A stretch of DNA of 64,000 nt from Streptomyces sp. DH41 (GTDB taxonomy: Bacteria; Actinomycetota; Actinomycetes; Streptomycetales; Streptomycetaceae), in NCBI RefSeq assembly GCF_029813785.1, contig NZ_JARVKY010000029.1, positions 1 to 64,000 of the forward strand, in the 5' to 3' direction. Under the pieces are notes generated by a model. The model did not search any database. It saw only the letters and a program-made list of their open reading frames with translations, and had not been told where the DNA came from. Both the position numbers and the translations under genes were made by a program. Of this stretch, positions 50,368 to 59,391 are shown one piece after another. The stretch's first letter is position 1. Each line of letters begins with the position of its first letter.

Positions 50368-50757
50368 ATGACCAGCACCGTGGAACTCACCAAGGAGAAC
50401 TTCGACCAGACGGTCACGGACAACGAGTTCGTCCTGATCGACTTCTGGGCGTCGTGGTGCGGTCCGTGCCGTCAGTTCGCCCCGGTGTACGAGAAGGCGG
50501 CCGAGGCCAACCCCGACCTCGTGTTCGGCAAGGTGGACACCGAGGCGCAGCAGGAGCTCGCGCAGGCCTTCGGCATCCAGTCGATTCCGACGCTGATGAT
50601 CGTCCGGGACCAGGTGGCCGTGTTCGCGCAGCCGGGCGCGCTGCCCGAGGAGGCCCTGACGGACGTCATCGACCAGGCCCGGAAGCTCGACATGGACGAG
50701 GTTCGCAAGTCGGTCGCCGAGCAGCAGGCGCAGGCCGAGGGGCAGGGCGGCCAGTAG
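50368..50757 (+). CDS. trxC: thioredoxin
   Basis: A 129-residue thioredoxin with active site WCGPC (Cys31, Cys34) and the cis-Pro in SIPTL, plus an acidic/Gln-rich C-terminal extension. It reduces disulfides in the cytoplasm. The SigR-type promoter upstream matches the known disulfide-stress control of Streptomyces thioredoxins, and the neighbour order recalls trxC of S. coelicolor. The symbol is by recollection of that synteny and is less certain than the function. Confidence 0.92.
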   Translation: MTSTVELTKENFDQTVTDNEFVLIDFWASWCGPCRQFAPVYEKAAEANPDLVFGKVDTEAQQELAQAFGIQSIPTLMIVRDQVAVFAQPGALPEEALTDVIDQARKLDMDEVRKSVAEQQAQAEGQGGQ

Positions 50758-50793
50758 CAGACAGGACGGCCCGTAGCAGACAGGACGGCCCTA
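50752..50793. repeat. 20-base direct repeat after the thioredoxin gene
   Basis: AGTAGCAGACAGGACGGCC is followed immediately by a near-identical CGTAGCAGACAGGACGGCC at the end of the thioredoxin gene, the first copy including its stop codon. Confidence 0.5.
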
Positions 50794-50836
50794 GCGGGCA
50801 GGACTCCAGGAGCGGCGGAGCGGAGCCGGCCGCCGG

Positions 50837-51871
50837 TCAGCTCGACTCGCGGTGCACCACCGCCGCGCCCAGCACCTTGTGGCGCTCGGGCGCGGCGGCG
50901 GGGTCGTGGACCGCGCGGTCGACGAGGGCGGCCAGGTCGCGGCCGGAGGGCAGTTCCAGGTGGACGGTGCTCAGCCGGGGCCGCAGCAGGCGCCCCAGCA
51001 TCAGGTCGTCGGCGCCGATCACGGCGGCGTCGCCGGGGATGTCGAGGCCCTCGTCCTGCAGGGCCCGCATCAGCAGCATCGCGTACTCGTCGTTGTACGC
51101 GTACACGGCGTCGAGACCGAGTGAGCGCCAGCGGCCGGCCAGCCGGGCGGCGTCCCGCTCCTCGTAGGCGAGGGGCAGCTCGGTGACGGTGGCGTCGGTG
51201 TCGCCCACGGCGCGGCGGGCGCCGGCCAGGCGCGGCGCCGAGAAGACCTCCAGCCCGTCCTCCGCCGGCACGACGACGCCGATCCCGCGGCGCCCGCGGT
51301 CGTAGAGGTGACGGGCGGCACTGTGACCGACGGTCTCGTGGTCCATGAGCAGGGCGTGCGCTCCCTCGACGGCGTCGGGGCCGAGGGTGACGACCGCGCG
51401 GGCGCCCGAGCGTTTGAGGACCTCCACGCCACGCGGGCCGAGACCCGCTCCGGGGACGAGGACGGCCACCGGACGCAGTTCGGCCCAGGCGCGGGCGGCC
51501 TCGTCGTCGTACAGGCCGACGGTGCCGTACTGGACGACGGTGTAGTCGAGGCGGCCGAGGGCCCCCTGGAGTTCGTCGAGGAACCGGCGGTAGAGCGGGC
51601 CGGCGGGGAAGGACGGCGCGGGCATCAGGACCGTGCGGCTGTGCCCGGCGCGCAGGGAGCGGGCCGCGGCGTGCGGGACGTATCCGAGCTCCCTGGCGGC
51701 CTCGTGGACGCGGCGGCGGGTGGGCTCGCTGATCCGGACGGCGCTGGTGTTGTTGAGGACGTAGGAGACGGTCGCGCGCGAGACGCCGGCCAGGCGGGCC
51801 ACATCGGCACTCGTGGGGACGGAGCGCGGTGCGAGGGCCTTGGGGGCGGGCGGTTTCGGTATCTGCACCAT
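50837..51871 (-). CDS. LacI-family transcriptional regulator
   Basis: A 344-residue regulator: LacI helix-turn-helix TSADVARLAGVSRATVSYVLNNTSAVRISEPTRRRVHEAARELGYVPHAAARSLR, then a periplasmic-binding-protein-like effector domain. The start at 51871 (MVQIPKPPAP) is preferred; an ATG at 51883 is also possible. No sugar transport genes are adjacent, so its target is unknown. Confidence 0.92.
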   Translation of the reverse strand: MVQIPKPPAPKALAPRSVPTSADVARLAGVSRATVSYVLNNTSAVRISEPTRRRVHEAARELGYVPHAAARSLRAGHSRTVLMPAPSFPAGPLYRRFLDELQGALGRLDYTVVQYGTVGLYDDEAARAWAELRPVAVLVPGAGLGPRGVEVLKRSGARAVVTLGPDAVEGAHALLMDHETVGHSAARHLYDRGRRGIGVVVPAEDGLEVFSAPRLAGARRAVGDTDATVTELPLAYEERDAARLAGRWRSLGLDAVYAYNDEYAMLLMRALQDEGLDIPGDAAVIGADDLMLGRLLRPRLSTVHLELPSGRDLAALVDRAVHDPAAAPERHKVLGAAVVHRESS

Positions 51872-51978
51872 GACGTACGGCATCCTGGCAGAAGCCGGGT
51901 GCGGTGCGGCGGGCGGGGCCGAGCCGTCCGGACCGGACGAAATCCCACCCGGCGACACGTGGGCACGGTGGCCCCGGG

Positions 51979-52662
51979 TCAGGCCGGGTGCTCGGTGCGG
52001 GTCACCCGTGCGACCAGGTCCATCCAGCCCGCCCGCAGCCGCGCCGGAGGCACCCCGCACTGCTCGGTGAGGTGGTGGACCAGGGCGGCGTCGAGGTACG
52101 CCATCAGCGTGTGGGAGAGGAGCTCACTGTCCCCGTCCGGGGCCGCCTGGCGCAGCAGCAGGGCGACGTGACCGCGCTGGAAGCGGCGCGGTGCGGAGGT
52201 GTAGCGGCGTTCCGCGCTCGGCTCGGCGGCCAGTTGCAGCTCCAGTTCGTCGATGGAGCGGCGCAGCATCGCGCAGCCGAAGGCGCGCAGCCGCTCGACG
52301 GGCGGCGCTCCGGGCCCCAGCGGCGGCGGGCCGCCGAGGAGCGCGGCCTGGAACTTCTTCTCGGAGTGGTCGAGGAGCGCCATGAGCAGGCCGGTGCGGT
52401 CGCCGAAGCGGCGGAAGACCGTGCCCTTGCCCACCGAGGCCGCCGCGGCCACCGCCTCCATCGTGACGCCGGCCGCGCCGTGCTCGGCGACCAGCCGGGC
52501 CGCGGCCTCCAGCAGCCGGGCCCGGTTGCGCGCGGCGTCGGCACGCAGGCAGGGCTCGTCCCCGTCGACCCCTGTGCCCTCGGGCCCCGTGCCGAGTTGC
52601 AGCAAGTCGGGCGGGTCGACGGGCTCCTGGGGCTTCGGGAAGGGCGGCAGGGCGGCGGGCAT
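51979..52662 (-). CDS. TetR-family regulator of the adjacent FMN reductase
   Basis: A 227-residue TetR protein with helix-turn-helix NRARLLEAAARLVAEHGAAGVTMEAVAAAASVGKGTVFRRFGDRTGLL. Two GGACC-type palindromes lie in the intergenic region between it and the divergent NAD(P)H-dependent FMN reductase gene, so it very probably represses that gene and itself. The ATG at 52662 is used; another six codons upstream (52680) is possible. Neither has a clear ribosome binding site. Confidence 0.9.
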   Translation of the reverse strand: MPAALPPFPKPQEPVDPPDLLQLGTGPEGTGVDGDEPCLRADAARNRARLLEAAARLVAEHGAAGVTMEAVAAAASVGKGTVFRRFGDRTGLLMALLDHSEKKFQAALLGGPPPLGPGAPPVERLRAFGCAMLRRSIDELELQLAAEPSAERRYTSAPRRFQRGHVALLLRQAAPDGDSELLSHTLMAYLDAALVHHLTEQCGVPPARLRAGWMDLVARVTRTEHPA

Positions 52663-52687
52663 GAAGCCAGCGTAAAGCATCGGGAAG

Positions 52688-52709
52688 AAAACTGGACCGC
52701 GGTCCGTTT
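52688..52709. promoter_or_regulatory. TetR operator 1
   Basis: The core GGACCGCGGTCC (52694-52705) is a perfect 12-base palindrome set in AAAC...GTTT, lying 26 bases upstream of the TetR start. Confidence 0.75.
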
Positions 52710-52724
52710 GGGATGTTAGAAATT

Positions 52725-52744
52725 AAACGGACCCCGGTCCGGAT
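52725..52744. promoter_or_regulatory. TetR operator 2
   Basis: CGGACC and GGTCCG flank two bases at 52728-52741, preceded by AAA. It shares the AAAC-GGACC-GGTCC form with operator 1, about 35 bases away, and lies about 65 bases upstream of the FMN reductase gene. Confidence 0.75.
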
Positions 52745-52808
52745 CCTTTACGGCAGTGTTTCAGCAGCGTCTGCCCCGGCAGCGTCTGCTCCATCAGTGG
52801 GAGTACTC

Positions 52809-53372
52809 ATGTCTGTCCGCATCCTTGCGCTCGTCGGCAGCCTTCGCGCCGGTTCGCACAACCGCCAGCTCGCCGAGGCGGCCGCCAAGTTCGCGCCGGA
52901 GGGCGCCGAGGTGCAGCTGTTCGAGGGGCTGGCCGACATCCCCTTCTACAACGAGGACATCGACGTGGAGGGCGGCGTCCCGGCCGCCGCCGCGAAGCTG
53001 CGCGAGGCCGCCCAGGCCGCCGACGCCTTCCTGTTCTTCTCGCCGGAGTACAACGGCACCATGCCGGCCGTCCTGAAGAACGCCATCGACTGGCTGTCCC
53101 GTCCGTTCGGCGCCGGCGCCCTCACCGCCAAGCCCGCCGCCGTGGTCGGCACCGCCTTCGGCCAGTACGGCGGCGTGTGGGCGCAGGACGACACCCGTAA
53201 GGCCGTGGGCATCGCCGGCGGCAAGGTGATCGAGGACCTCAAGCTGTCCATCCCGGGTTCGGTCACCCGTTTCGCCGAGACCCACCCGGCCGACGACGCC
53301 GAGGTCGCCGCCCAGCTGACCGAGGTCGTCGCCCGGCTGCACGGCCACGCCGACGAGGCCGTCGCCGCCTGA
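52809..53372 (+). CDS. NAD(P)H-dependent FMN reductase
   Basis: A 187-residue flavodoxin-fold reductase: ILALVGSLRAGSHNRQLAEAAA binds FMN phosphate and FFSPEYNGTMPAVLKNAIDWLSRP is the family signature. It uses NAD(P)H to reduce FMN, quinones or azo compounds. GGGAG precedes the ATG at 52809. It is divergent from the TetR gene with two shared operators and ends in a strong terminator, so it is a single regulated gene. Confidence 0.93.
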   Translation: MSVRILALVGSLRAGSHNRQLAEAAAKFAPEGAEVQLFEGLADIPFYNEDIDVEGGVPAAAAKLREAAQAADAFLFFSPEYNGTMPAVLKNAIDWLSRPFGAGALTAKPAAVVGTAFGQYGGVWAQDDTRKAVGIAGGKVIEDLKLSIPGSVTRFAETHPADDAEVAAQLTEVVARLHGHADEAVAA

Positions 53373-53390
53373 CCCTCACCCCAGCGCGTA

Positions 53391-53422
53391 CGGGACCGGA
53401 GCTCCGCCGAGCTCCGGTCCCG
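53391..53422. terminator. 14-base-pair hairpin terminator
   Basis: CGGGACCGGAGCTC pairs perfectly with GAGCTCCGGTCCCG across a 4-base loop, 18 bases after the FMN reductase stop codon. Confidence 0.85.
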
Positions 53423-53602
53423 ACGTGTGTGCCGGGGTGGGCCGAGGAGTCGATCTGGACGTCCACGGGGGTGTGGCCGCACCCTGTCTGTGTCGCGACG
53501 GTCCGATCAAGCGCCACACGTCGGCCTTGCGCCCCATCGGTCTTCCGACGCGCCGTCCTTCCGGCGCACCACCGACACACCACCGACGCACGAGGAGTCG
53601 CC

Positions 53603-53806
53603 ATGCCCAGCACGACCGGTGTCGTCTGCCCGCACTGCGGGTGGCCCGACGGTGCCGAGCCCTACGAGGTACTGTCCGCGCACTCCACGGCGGCGGGCGG
53701 CACCCTGTGGACCCGGTGCGCCTGCGGTTCGCTGCAGGCCCGTGTCGTCGACGACCACGGCACCCGCGTCGTCTCGCGCGGCAAGCCCTCCCCGGCGGGT
53801 TGCTGA
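53603..53806 (+). CDS. small zinc-ribbon-like protein
   Basis: A 67-residue protein: VCPHCGWPDG near the N-terminus and RCACGSLQARVVD in the middle give a C-x2-C...C-x-C arrangement that could bind zinc. CGAGGAG lies six bases before the ATG at 53603. Short proteins of this kind are common in streptomycetes; function unknown. Confidence 0.72.
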   Translation: MPSTTGVVCPHCGWPDGAEPYEVLSAHSTAAGGTLWTRCACGSLQARVVDDHGTRVVSRGKPSPAGC

Positions 53807-53833
53807 GGGGCGGCCGGCCGGGCGCGGCGGCAC

Positions 53834-53849
53834 CCTCACACCTGTGAGG
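53834..53849. promoter_or_regulatory. inverted repeat CCTCACA-CC-TGTGAGG
   Basis: A perfect 7-base inverted repeat with a 2-base centre lies 28 bases after the zinc-ribbon gene and 71 bases before the secreted protein gene. It may be a weak terminator or an operator; a TTGACT follows at about 53874. Confidence 0.45.
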
Positions 53850-53919
53850 TTCACGCCGGAGCCTTCGTCTCCTTGACTGGTCGCGCAACCGAAAGACGCA
53901 CGACCTCACGGGGGTACCG

Positions 53920-54282
53920 ATGAACCGCGGGAAGAACATCGTCACGGCCGCACTGGCCGCCACCGTCTCGGCCCTGGCCCTCACGGCGGCCGGCTTCGCC
54001 GCTCCGGCGCAGGCCACGCCTTCCGGAACGGCAGCGGCAGCGGCAGCGGCCGGTGTGGACTGCGACGGCTGGGTGCACAACAACAACCCCGACCACGGCA
54101 TCGCCGGCTGCAGCAACGACACCGGCCGCACCATCACCTTCCGCGCCGAGATCGTCTGCGGCCGGGCACCGGACGTCTCGGGCCAGTGGGTGACGCTGGC
54201 GCCCGGACAGTACGGCGAGTCCTCGGGCGTCTGCGCCTTCTACAGCTCGGGGGTCGGCCGCGTGGGCTGGACCATCCAGTAG
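53920..54282 (+). CDS. small secreted protein
   Basis: A 120-residue protein with a Sec signal peptide (residues 1-32, cleavage after AQA) and a mature part of about 85 residues holding four Cys (DCDGW, AGCSND, EIVCGR, GVCAFY) that can form two disulfides. It resembles small beta-sandwich secreted proteins of streptomycetes. No enzymatic motif. The GGGGG stretch upstream is the likely ribosome binding site. Confidence 0.78.
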   Translation: MNRGKNIVTAALAATVSALALTAAGFAAPAQATPSGTAAAAAAAGVDCDGWVHNNNPDHGIAGCSNDTGRTITFRAEIVCGRAPDVSGQWVTLAPGQYGESSGVCAFYSSGVGRVGWTIQ

Positions 54283-54289
54283 CCCTGTG

Positions 54290-55261
54290 TCAGCCGTTCC
54301 GGTCCCCCTCCCGCCGCTGCTCCTGCTTCCTCGCGGCCCACAGGCTCGTCGCCGTGGTGACCGCGAGGACGAGCACGATGAAGCCGAGTGAGAAGGGGAT
54401 CCCGATCTCCGGGACGTGGACCCCGGACTCGTGCAGGGCGTGCAGCACCAGTTTGACGCCGATGAAGCCCAGGATCACCGACAGGCCGTACGAGAGGTGC
54501 ACCAGCTTCCTCAGCAGGCCGCCGATGAGGAAGTACAGCTGGCGCAGGCCCATCAGCGCGAACGCGTTGGCCGTGAACACGATGTACGGGTCCTGGGTCA
54601 GGCCGTAGATGGCGGGGATCGAGTCCAGGGCGAACAGGACGTCGGTGGAGCCGATCGCGAGCATCACGACCAGCATCGGGGTCATGACCCGCCTGCCGTT
54701 CTCCTCGATCCACAGCTTGGTGCCGTGATACCGGTCGGCGACGCCGAAGCGGCGCTCGATCGTCTTCAGCAGCTTGTTCTCCTCGTACTCCTCGTCGTGC
54801 CCGCCCTTGCGGGCGTCCTGGACGAGCTTCCAGGCGGTCCAGATCAGGAAGGCGCCGAAGACGTAGAAGACCCAGGAGAAGGCGGAGATGATCGCCGCGC
54901 CGGCCGCGATGAACCCGGCGCGCAGCACCAGGGCGACGATGACGCCGACCATGAGCACCCGCTGCTGGTACTGCGAGGGCACCGCGAACTTGGCCATGAT
55001 CAGGACGAAGACGAAGAGGTTGTCGACGCTGAGCGACTTCTCGGTGATGTAGCCGGCGAAGAACTCGCCGGCGGGTCCGCCACCCCCGAACACCAGGAGC
55101 CCCACGCCGAACAGGCAGGCCAGAACCACCCAGACGGCCGTCCAGATACCGGCTTCCCTGATCGACACGTCGTGCGGCTTGCGGCCGATGAAGAAGTCGG
55201 CGGCGACCAGGACGCACAGGCCCGCGACGGTCAGCAGCCAGACGCTGAGGGAGACGTTCAC
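54290..55261 (-). CDS. TerC/Alx-family integral membrane protein
   Basis: A 323-residue multi-span protein: FAGYITEKSLSVDNLFVFVLIM and LAIGSTDVLFALDSIPAIYGLTQDPYIVF are the two conserved TerC/Alx blocks with membrane-embedded acidic residues thought to bind metal. The GTG at 55261 follows AGGAG. Relatives export manganese or load metals onto exported proteins. No Ter operon partners are adjacent. Confidence 0.93.
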   Translation of the reverse strand: MNVSLSVWLLTVAGLCVLVAADFFIGRKPHDVSIREAGIWTAVWVVLACLFGVGLLVFGGGGPAGEFFAGYITEKSLSVDNLFVFVLIMAKFAVPSQYQQRVLMVGVIVALVLRAGFIAAGAAIISAFSWVFYVFGAFLIWTAWKLVQDARKGGHDEEYEENKLLKTIERRFGVADRYHGTKLWIEENGRRVMTPMLVVMLAIGSTDVLFALDSIPAIYGLTQDPYIVFTANAFALMGLRQLYFLIGGLLRKLVHLSYGLSVILGFIGVKLVLHALHESGVHVPEIGIPFSLGFIVLVLAVTTATSLWAARKQEQRREGDRNG

Positions 55262-55411
55262 CGGTGCTCCTGGGGGCGGCGGAAGGACGGGACCGCGTAC
55301 GAGTTCTTGGTCAGGGTGTTTCCACGGAGCGGCGCAGGCAACCCGGCAGCGTGCGCGGTCTGCGCACCCAGGCCGGCGGGCCGGCCGACTCCGACGTGAC
55401 AGGAGCCCCGG

Positions 55412-56689
55412 ATGACCACTGCCCCCTCGCATCCGCCCTCCGCCCGCCCGGGCCCGCGCATCGGCGTACTCGGTTCCTACGGCGGTTTCAACACCGGCGA
55501 CGAGGCGATCCTGACGTGTGTGCTGAGCTGCCTGCGCGCTCAGCGGCCCGACGCGCACCTGGTCGTCCTGAGCCGGAACGCGGAGCACACCCGTACCCAT
55601 CACCCCGACGCCGACGAGGTGGTGCCCTGGGAGGGCGTCAGCCGCAACCACGTCCTCGACGTGCTGCCCGGCCTGGACCTCCTGGTGCTGGGCGGCGGCG
55701 GCATCCTCTACGACGGCGAGGCGCGGCGCTATCTGCGGCTGGTGCGCGCCGCGCAGACCCGGAACGTGCCCACCTTCGCCTACGCCGTCGGGGCGGGGCC
55801 GCTGACGGACGCCGAGGACCGGGACGCGGTGCGCACCGTGCTGGCGGACATGGACGACGTCGTGGTGCGGGACGAGGAGTCCCGGCTGGTGCTGGAGGAG
55901 GTCGGCCTGGAACGCGAGGTCGCGGTCACCGCCGACCCGGCCCTGCTGCTCGGGCCCGAACCCTTCACCGAGGCCATGATGCGCGACGAGGGCATCCCCT
56001 CCGGTGCCCGGCTGGTGGGCATGTCGGTGCGCGAACCGGGCCGGGCCGCCGAGAAGCTCGACGAGGGCGACTACCACGCGCTGCTCGCCGACGTCGCGGA
56101 CTTCCTCGTGCGTCGGCTGGACGCGCATGTCGTGTTCCTGCCGATGGAGCGGCACGACGTACGGCACGCGCACGCCGTGCTGTCCCACATGACGGCGCCG
56201 GACAAGGGCCGGATCCTGCACGGTGACTACAGCCCGGGGCAGGTGCTCGGCTTCATGCGCCATCTGGACGTGGCGGTCGGCATGCGGCTGCACTTCGTGA
56301 TCTTCGCTGCGCTCACCGGCGTGCCGGTGCTGCCGCTGCCCTACTCCGGCAAGGTCTTCGACTTCGCGCGCCGACTGGGCGCCCCGGCGCTGGTGGGCGT
56401 GGCACGGGAGCAGGCCGGACTGCTGCTCGCGGAGGTGGACCGGCTGTGGGACGAGTATCCGCAGCGCCGGGAGGACCTCCGGTCCCGGATGCGGGAGCTG
56501 TCCGTGGCGGCCCGGGAGACCTGCGTGCGCTGCGGGTCGCTGCTGGACGAGATCGGTGAGGCCGCCGAGGCCGGTGGGCACGGCGAGGAGGGTGGGGCCG
56601 GTGAGGCCGGCAAGATCGGCGCCGGAACGCGGGGGCGGGCGGCCGGACACGAGCAGTGCGTCTCCGAGCCGCGGCCGTTGCACGCCTGA
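55412..56689 (+). CDS. polysaccharide pyruvyl transferase family protein
   Basis: A 425-residue GT-B-like protein: IGVLGSYGGFNTGDEAILTCVLSCL, LLVLGGGGILYDGEARRYL, SVREPGRAA and VGMRLHFVIFAALTGVPVLPLPYSGKV match the CsaB/WcaK pyruvyl transferase family, which adds ketal pyruvate to cell-surface sugars. AGGAG precedes the ATG. The last 45 residues are a Gly/Ala/Glu low-complexity tail. It precedes the FAD oxidoreductase gene on the same strand by 124 bases. Confidence 0.85.
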   Translation: MTTAPSHPPSARPGPRIGVLGSYGGFNTGDEAILTCVLSCLRAQRPDAHLVVLSRNAEHTRTHHPDADEVVPWEGVSRNHVLDVLPGLDLLVLGGGGILYDGEARRYLRLVRAAQTRNVPTFAYAVGAGPLTDAEDRDAVRTVLADMDDVVVRDEESRLVLEEVGLEREVAVTADPALLLGPEPFTEAMMRDEGIPSGARLVGMSVREPGRAAEKLDEGDYHALLADVADFLVRRLDAHVVFLPMERHDVRHAHAVLSHMTAPDKGRILHGDYSPGQVLGFMRHLDVAVGMRLHFVIFAALTGVPVLPLPYSGKVFDFARRLGAPALVGVAREQAGLLLAEVDRLWDEYPQRREDLRSRMRELSVAARETCVRCGSLLDEIGEAAEAGGHGEEGGAGEAGKIGAGTRGRAAGHEQCVSEPRPLHA

Positions 56690-56800
56690 CCCCCGACCGC
56701 CCGACCGGATCCGACCGTCTGACCCCCGACCGGGTCCGACCGTCTGGCCCTCTGACCGCCAGACCGCCCGACCGTCCGACCGCCCGACCGCCCAGGAGCC
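56690..56800. repeat. CCGACCG-rich low-complexity spacer
   Basis: The gap between the pyruvyl transferase and FAD oxidoreductase genes is made of degenerate CCGACCG(C/T)C units, repeated about a dozen times. No gene is visible. Confidence 0.6.
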
Positions 56801-56813
56801 CCTGAGGAGAGCG

Positions 56814-58250
56814 ATGCCGATCCTGGAAGAGCCCCGCGAGCCCCGCACGGTCACCCTGCCGCCGCGGCCCGCCCGGCACGGGGGCCGGTGCGACGTCCTG
56901 GTGGTGGGCGGCGGTCCCGCCGGGTTCGCCGCCGCGGTCGGCGCGGCCGACGCCGGGGCCGACGTCGTACTGGTGGAGCGGTACGGGTTCCTCGGCGGCA
57001 ACGCGACCGTGGCGCTGGTGATGCCGCTGATGTCGTTCCACAACGAGCACAAGCAGGCCGCGTTCACCGAGGCCGGGGACACCTCACGGCTGCTGCCCAC
57101 CGACCACGGCGAGGGCGAACCGGTGGTCGCGGGCGTGCTGTGGCAGCTGCTCGACCGGCTCATGGGGCGCGGCGGCTGTCTCCCGCCCTCCCCGAAGACC
57201 GGCTACACGGTCCCCTTCGACCCGGAGCTCTTCAAGCTCTCGCTGCTCGAGATGATGGACGAGTCGGGGGTGCGGATGCTGTTCCACTCCTTCGCGTCCG
57301 GCGCGCTGCCCCTCGACGACGGTTCCGGCTGGCGGGTGGTGTTCGAGACGAAGTCGGGGCCGGTGGTGATCGACGCCGGGGTGGTCGTGGACGGCACGGG
57401 CGACGGTGATGTGGCCACGGCCTGCGGGGCGCCGTACGAGATCGGCCGGCCCGAGGACGGGCTGGTGCAGCCCATGACGCTGATGTTCCGCGTCGCGGAC
57501 TTCGCGCGGCCGGACTTCGCCGACTACGTACGCGCGCACCCGGACCAGTGGCGTGGTGTGCACGGCCTGTGGGACCTGATCGAGGAGGCCAGGGCCAACG
57601 GCGAGCTCCGGCTGCCGCGCGAGGACATCCTCTTCTTCGCCACCCCGCACCCGCGCGAGATCGCCGTCAACAGCACCCGGGTCAATCGGGTGCTCGGCAC
57701 CAATGTGTGGGACCTGACCCGCGCCGAGTACACGGCCCGCCGCCAGCTCTCCCAGATCGACCGCTTCCTGCGCACCCGCGTACCCGGTTTCGAGGAGGCG
57801 TACGTGGTGCAGAGCGGCACGCACATCGGCGTACGGGAGAGCCGTCGCGTACTCGGCGACTACCAGCTGACCGGCCACGACATCCTGGCCGCGCGCACCT
57901 TCCCGGATGTCGTCGCGCACGGTGCCTACCCGGTCGACATCCACAACCCGCGCGGCTCCGGCACCGTCCTCAAGCGTGTCCCGCAGGGCAGCTTCTACGA
58001 CATCCCGCTGCGCTGTCTGGTGCCCCGGGACACCGAGCGGCTGCTGGTGGCCGGGCGCTGCATCTCCGGCACGCACGTGGCGCACTCGTCGTACCGGGTC
58101 ATGCCCATCGCCATGGCGACCGGCCAAGCGGCCGGGGTGTGCGCCGCGCTGACCGTCCGGCACGGACGCGGTCCGCGCGGCCTGCCCTACCGCCTGGTCC
58201 AGCGCGAGCTGCTGCGGCAGGGCGCCCGGCTGCGGATGGACGGCCGCTGA
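56814..58250 (+). CDS. FAD-dependent oxidoreductase (FAD_oxidored type)
   Basis: A 478-residue flavoprotein: FAD-binding DVLVVGGGPAGFAAAVGAADAGADVVLVERYGFLGGNAT at the N-terminus, DGTGDGDVATACGA in the middle and RDTERLLVAGRCISGTHVAHSSYRVMPIAMATGQAAG near the C-terminus. These match the pfam12831-type family, whose members oxidise or reduce unknown substrates. GAGGAGA precedes the ATG at 56814. It may share a transcript with the pyruvyl transferase gene. Confidence 0.88.
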   Translation: MPILEEPREPRTVTLPPRPARHGGRCDVLVVGGGPAGFAAAVGAADAGADVVLVERYGFLGGNATVALVMPLMSFHNEHKQAAFTEAGDTSRLLPTDHGEGEPVVAGVLWQLLDRLMGRGGCLPPSPKTGYTVPFDPELFKLSLLEMMDESGVRMLFHSFASGALPLDDGSGWRVVFETKSGPVVIDAGVVVDGTGDGDVATACGAPYEIGRPEDGLVQPMTLMFRVADFARPDFADYVRAHPDQWRGVHGLWDLIEEARANGELRLPREDILFFATPHPREIAVNSTRVNRVLGTNVWDLTRAEYTARRQLSQIDRFLRTRVPGFEEAYVVQSGTHIGVRESRRVLGDYQLTGHDILAARTFPDVVAHGAYPVDIHNPRGSGTVLKRVPQGSFYDIPLRCLVPRDTERLLVAGRCISGTHVAHSSYRVMPIAMATGQAAGVCAALTVRHGRGPRGLPYRLVQRELLRQGARLRMDGR

Positions 58251-58335
58251 GGTCCGCCCACCCGGTCCGGGAGGCCCGCCCACCCGGTCCAGCCGGTCCC
58301 GGTCCAGCCGGTCCGCTCGCCCGATCCGGCCGAGG

Positions 58336-59355
58336 TCAGCTCGCCCAGTCCAGGAGGCGGTCCCGGGTCTCGGGGGCGCGGAGGTGCTCCAGGGATGCCT
58401 TCTCCAGCTGACGGACGCGTTCCCGGGTCAGGCCGACGTGCTGTGCCACCTGGTGCAGGGTGCGGGGGCGGCCGTCGTGCAGGCCGTAGCGCAGACTGAG
58501 GATGAGGGCCTCGCGGGGTGCGAGGGTGCCGACGGCCTCCCGCAGTTCCGCCGCGAGCGCCTGGAACTCGGCGACCTCGGGTGCCTGGAGCACCTCGGTG
58601 TCGGGGATGAGGTCGCCGACGACGGTCTCGCCGGTCTCGTCGACCGGGGTGTCCAGGCTGACGGCGTTCCGTCCGACGCGGCGCAGCCAGACGACCTTCT
58701 CCTCGTCGATGCCGCTCTCGGCGGCCACCTCGTCGGCGGTCGGCTCGCGGTCGAGGCTCCCGCGGAGCTTCCGTTCGACCTTGGCGAGCTTCTGCAACTG
58801 CTCCACGACGTGCACCGGCAGCCGTACGGTGCGCGCGTGCGTCGCCAGGCCCCGCTCGATGGCCTGGCGGATCCACCAGGTGGCGTACGTGGAGAACTTG
58901 AAGCCCTTGGTGTGGTCGAACTTCTCCACGGCCCGGATCAGTCCGAGGTTGCCCTCCTGGATGACGTCCAGGAGGGGCAGCCCGCGGTGGGCGTGGCGCT
59001 TGGCCATCGACACCACGAGCCGCAGATTGGCCCGCACCATGTGGTCCTTGGCGGCCTGGCCGTCGTGTACGGCCTCCTCCAGAACGCGGCGCCGTCCTGG
59101 CGCCGGGGCGGGCTCGCCGGTGTCGGCCGACTCCAGTTCCTCCATGGCCCGGGCACCGGCCTCGATGCGCGTGGCCAGCCGCACCTCGTCCTCGGCGGTC
59201 AGCAGTGGGGTGGCGCTGATCTGGGTCAGGTACTGGCCGAGCAGGTCGGGTTCCTCGTCGGGTTCGGGGATCCGGCTGCGCAGCCGCGCGGTGCGGGTGG
59301 TGGCGCGGCGGTCCTCCCGAGGGCCCGTCGCGGGTGCTCGTGCCTGGGGAGCCAT
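58336..59355 (-). CDS. hrdC: principal-like sigma factor (group 2, HrdC/HrdD type)
   Basis: A 339-residue sigma-70 protein: region 1.2 (DLLGQYLTQISATPLLTAEDEVRLATRIEAG), region 2 (RANLRLVVSMAKRHAHRGLPLLDVIQEGNLGLIRAVEKFDHTKGFKFSTYATWWIRQAIERG), region 3 and region 4 (LTRERVRQLEKASLEHLR). It lacks the long N-terminal region of HrdB, so it is a non-essential group 2 factor. GGAGGAGG precedes the ATG. The length and the nearby thioredoxin order recall S. coelicolor hrdC; the exact Hrd assignment is from memory. 58251-58335 contains duplicated CCCACCCGGTCC sequence. Confidence 0.9.
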   Translation of the reverse strand: MAPQARAPATGPREDRRATTRTARLRSRIPEPDEEPDLLGQYLTQISATPLLTAEDEVRLATRIEAGARAMEELESADTGEPAPAPGRRRVLEEAVHDGQAAKDHMVRANLRLVVSMAKRHAHRGLPLLDVIQEGNLGLIRAVEKFDHTKGFKFSTYATWWIRQAIERGLATHARTVRLPVHVVEQLQKLAKVERKLRGSLDREPTADEVAAESGIDEEKVVWLRRVGRNAVSLDTPVDETGETVVGDLIPDTEVLQAPEVAEFQALAAELREAVGTLAPREALILSLRYGLHDGRPRTLHQVAQHVGLTRERVRQLEKASLEHLRAPETRDRLLDWAS

Positions 59356-59391
59356 GTCGCTTCCTCCTCCGTCCCCCCTCGGGACATCGGG

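Noticed and set aside
55262..55411. Possible manganese (yybP-ykoY) riboswitch before TerC
   Set aside because: I could not find the conserved loops of this riboswitch in the 150 bases upstream of the TerC start.
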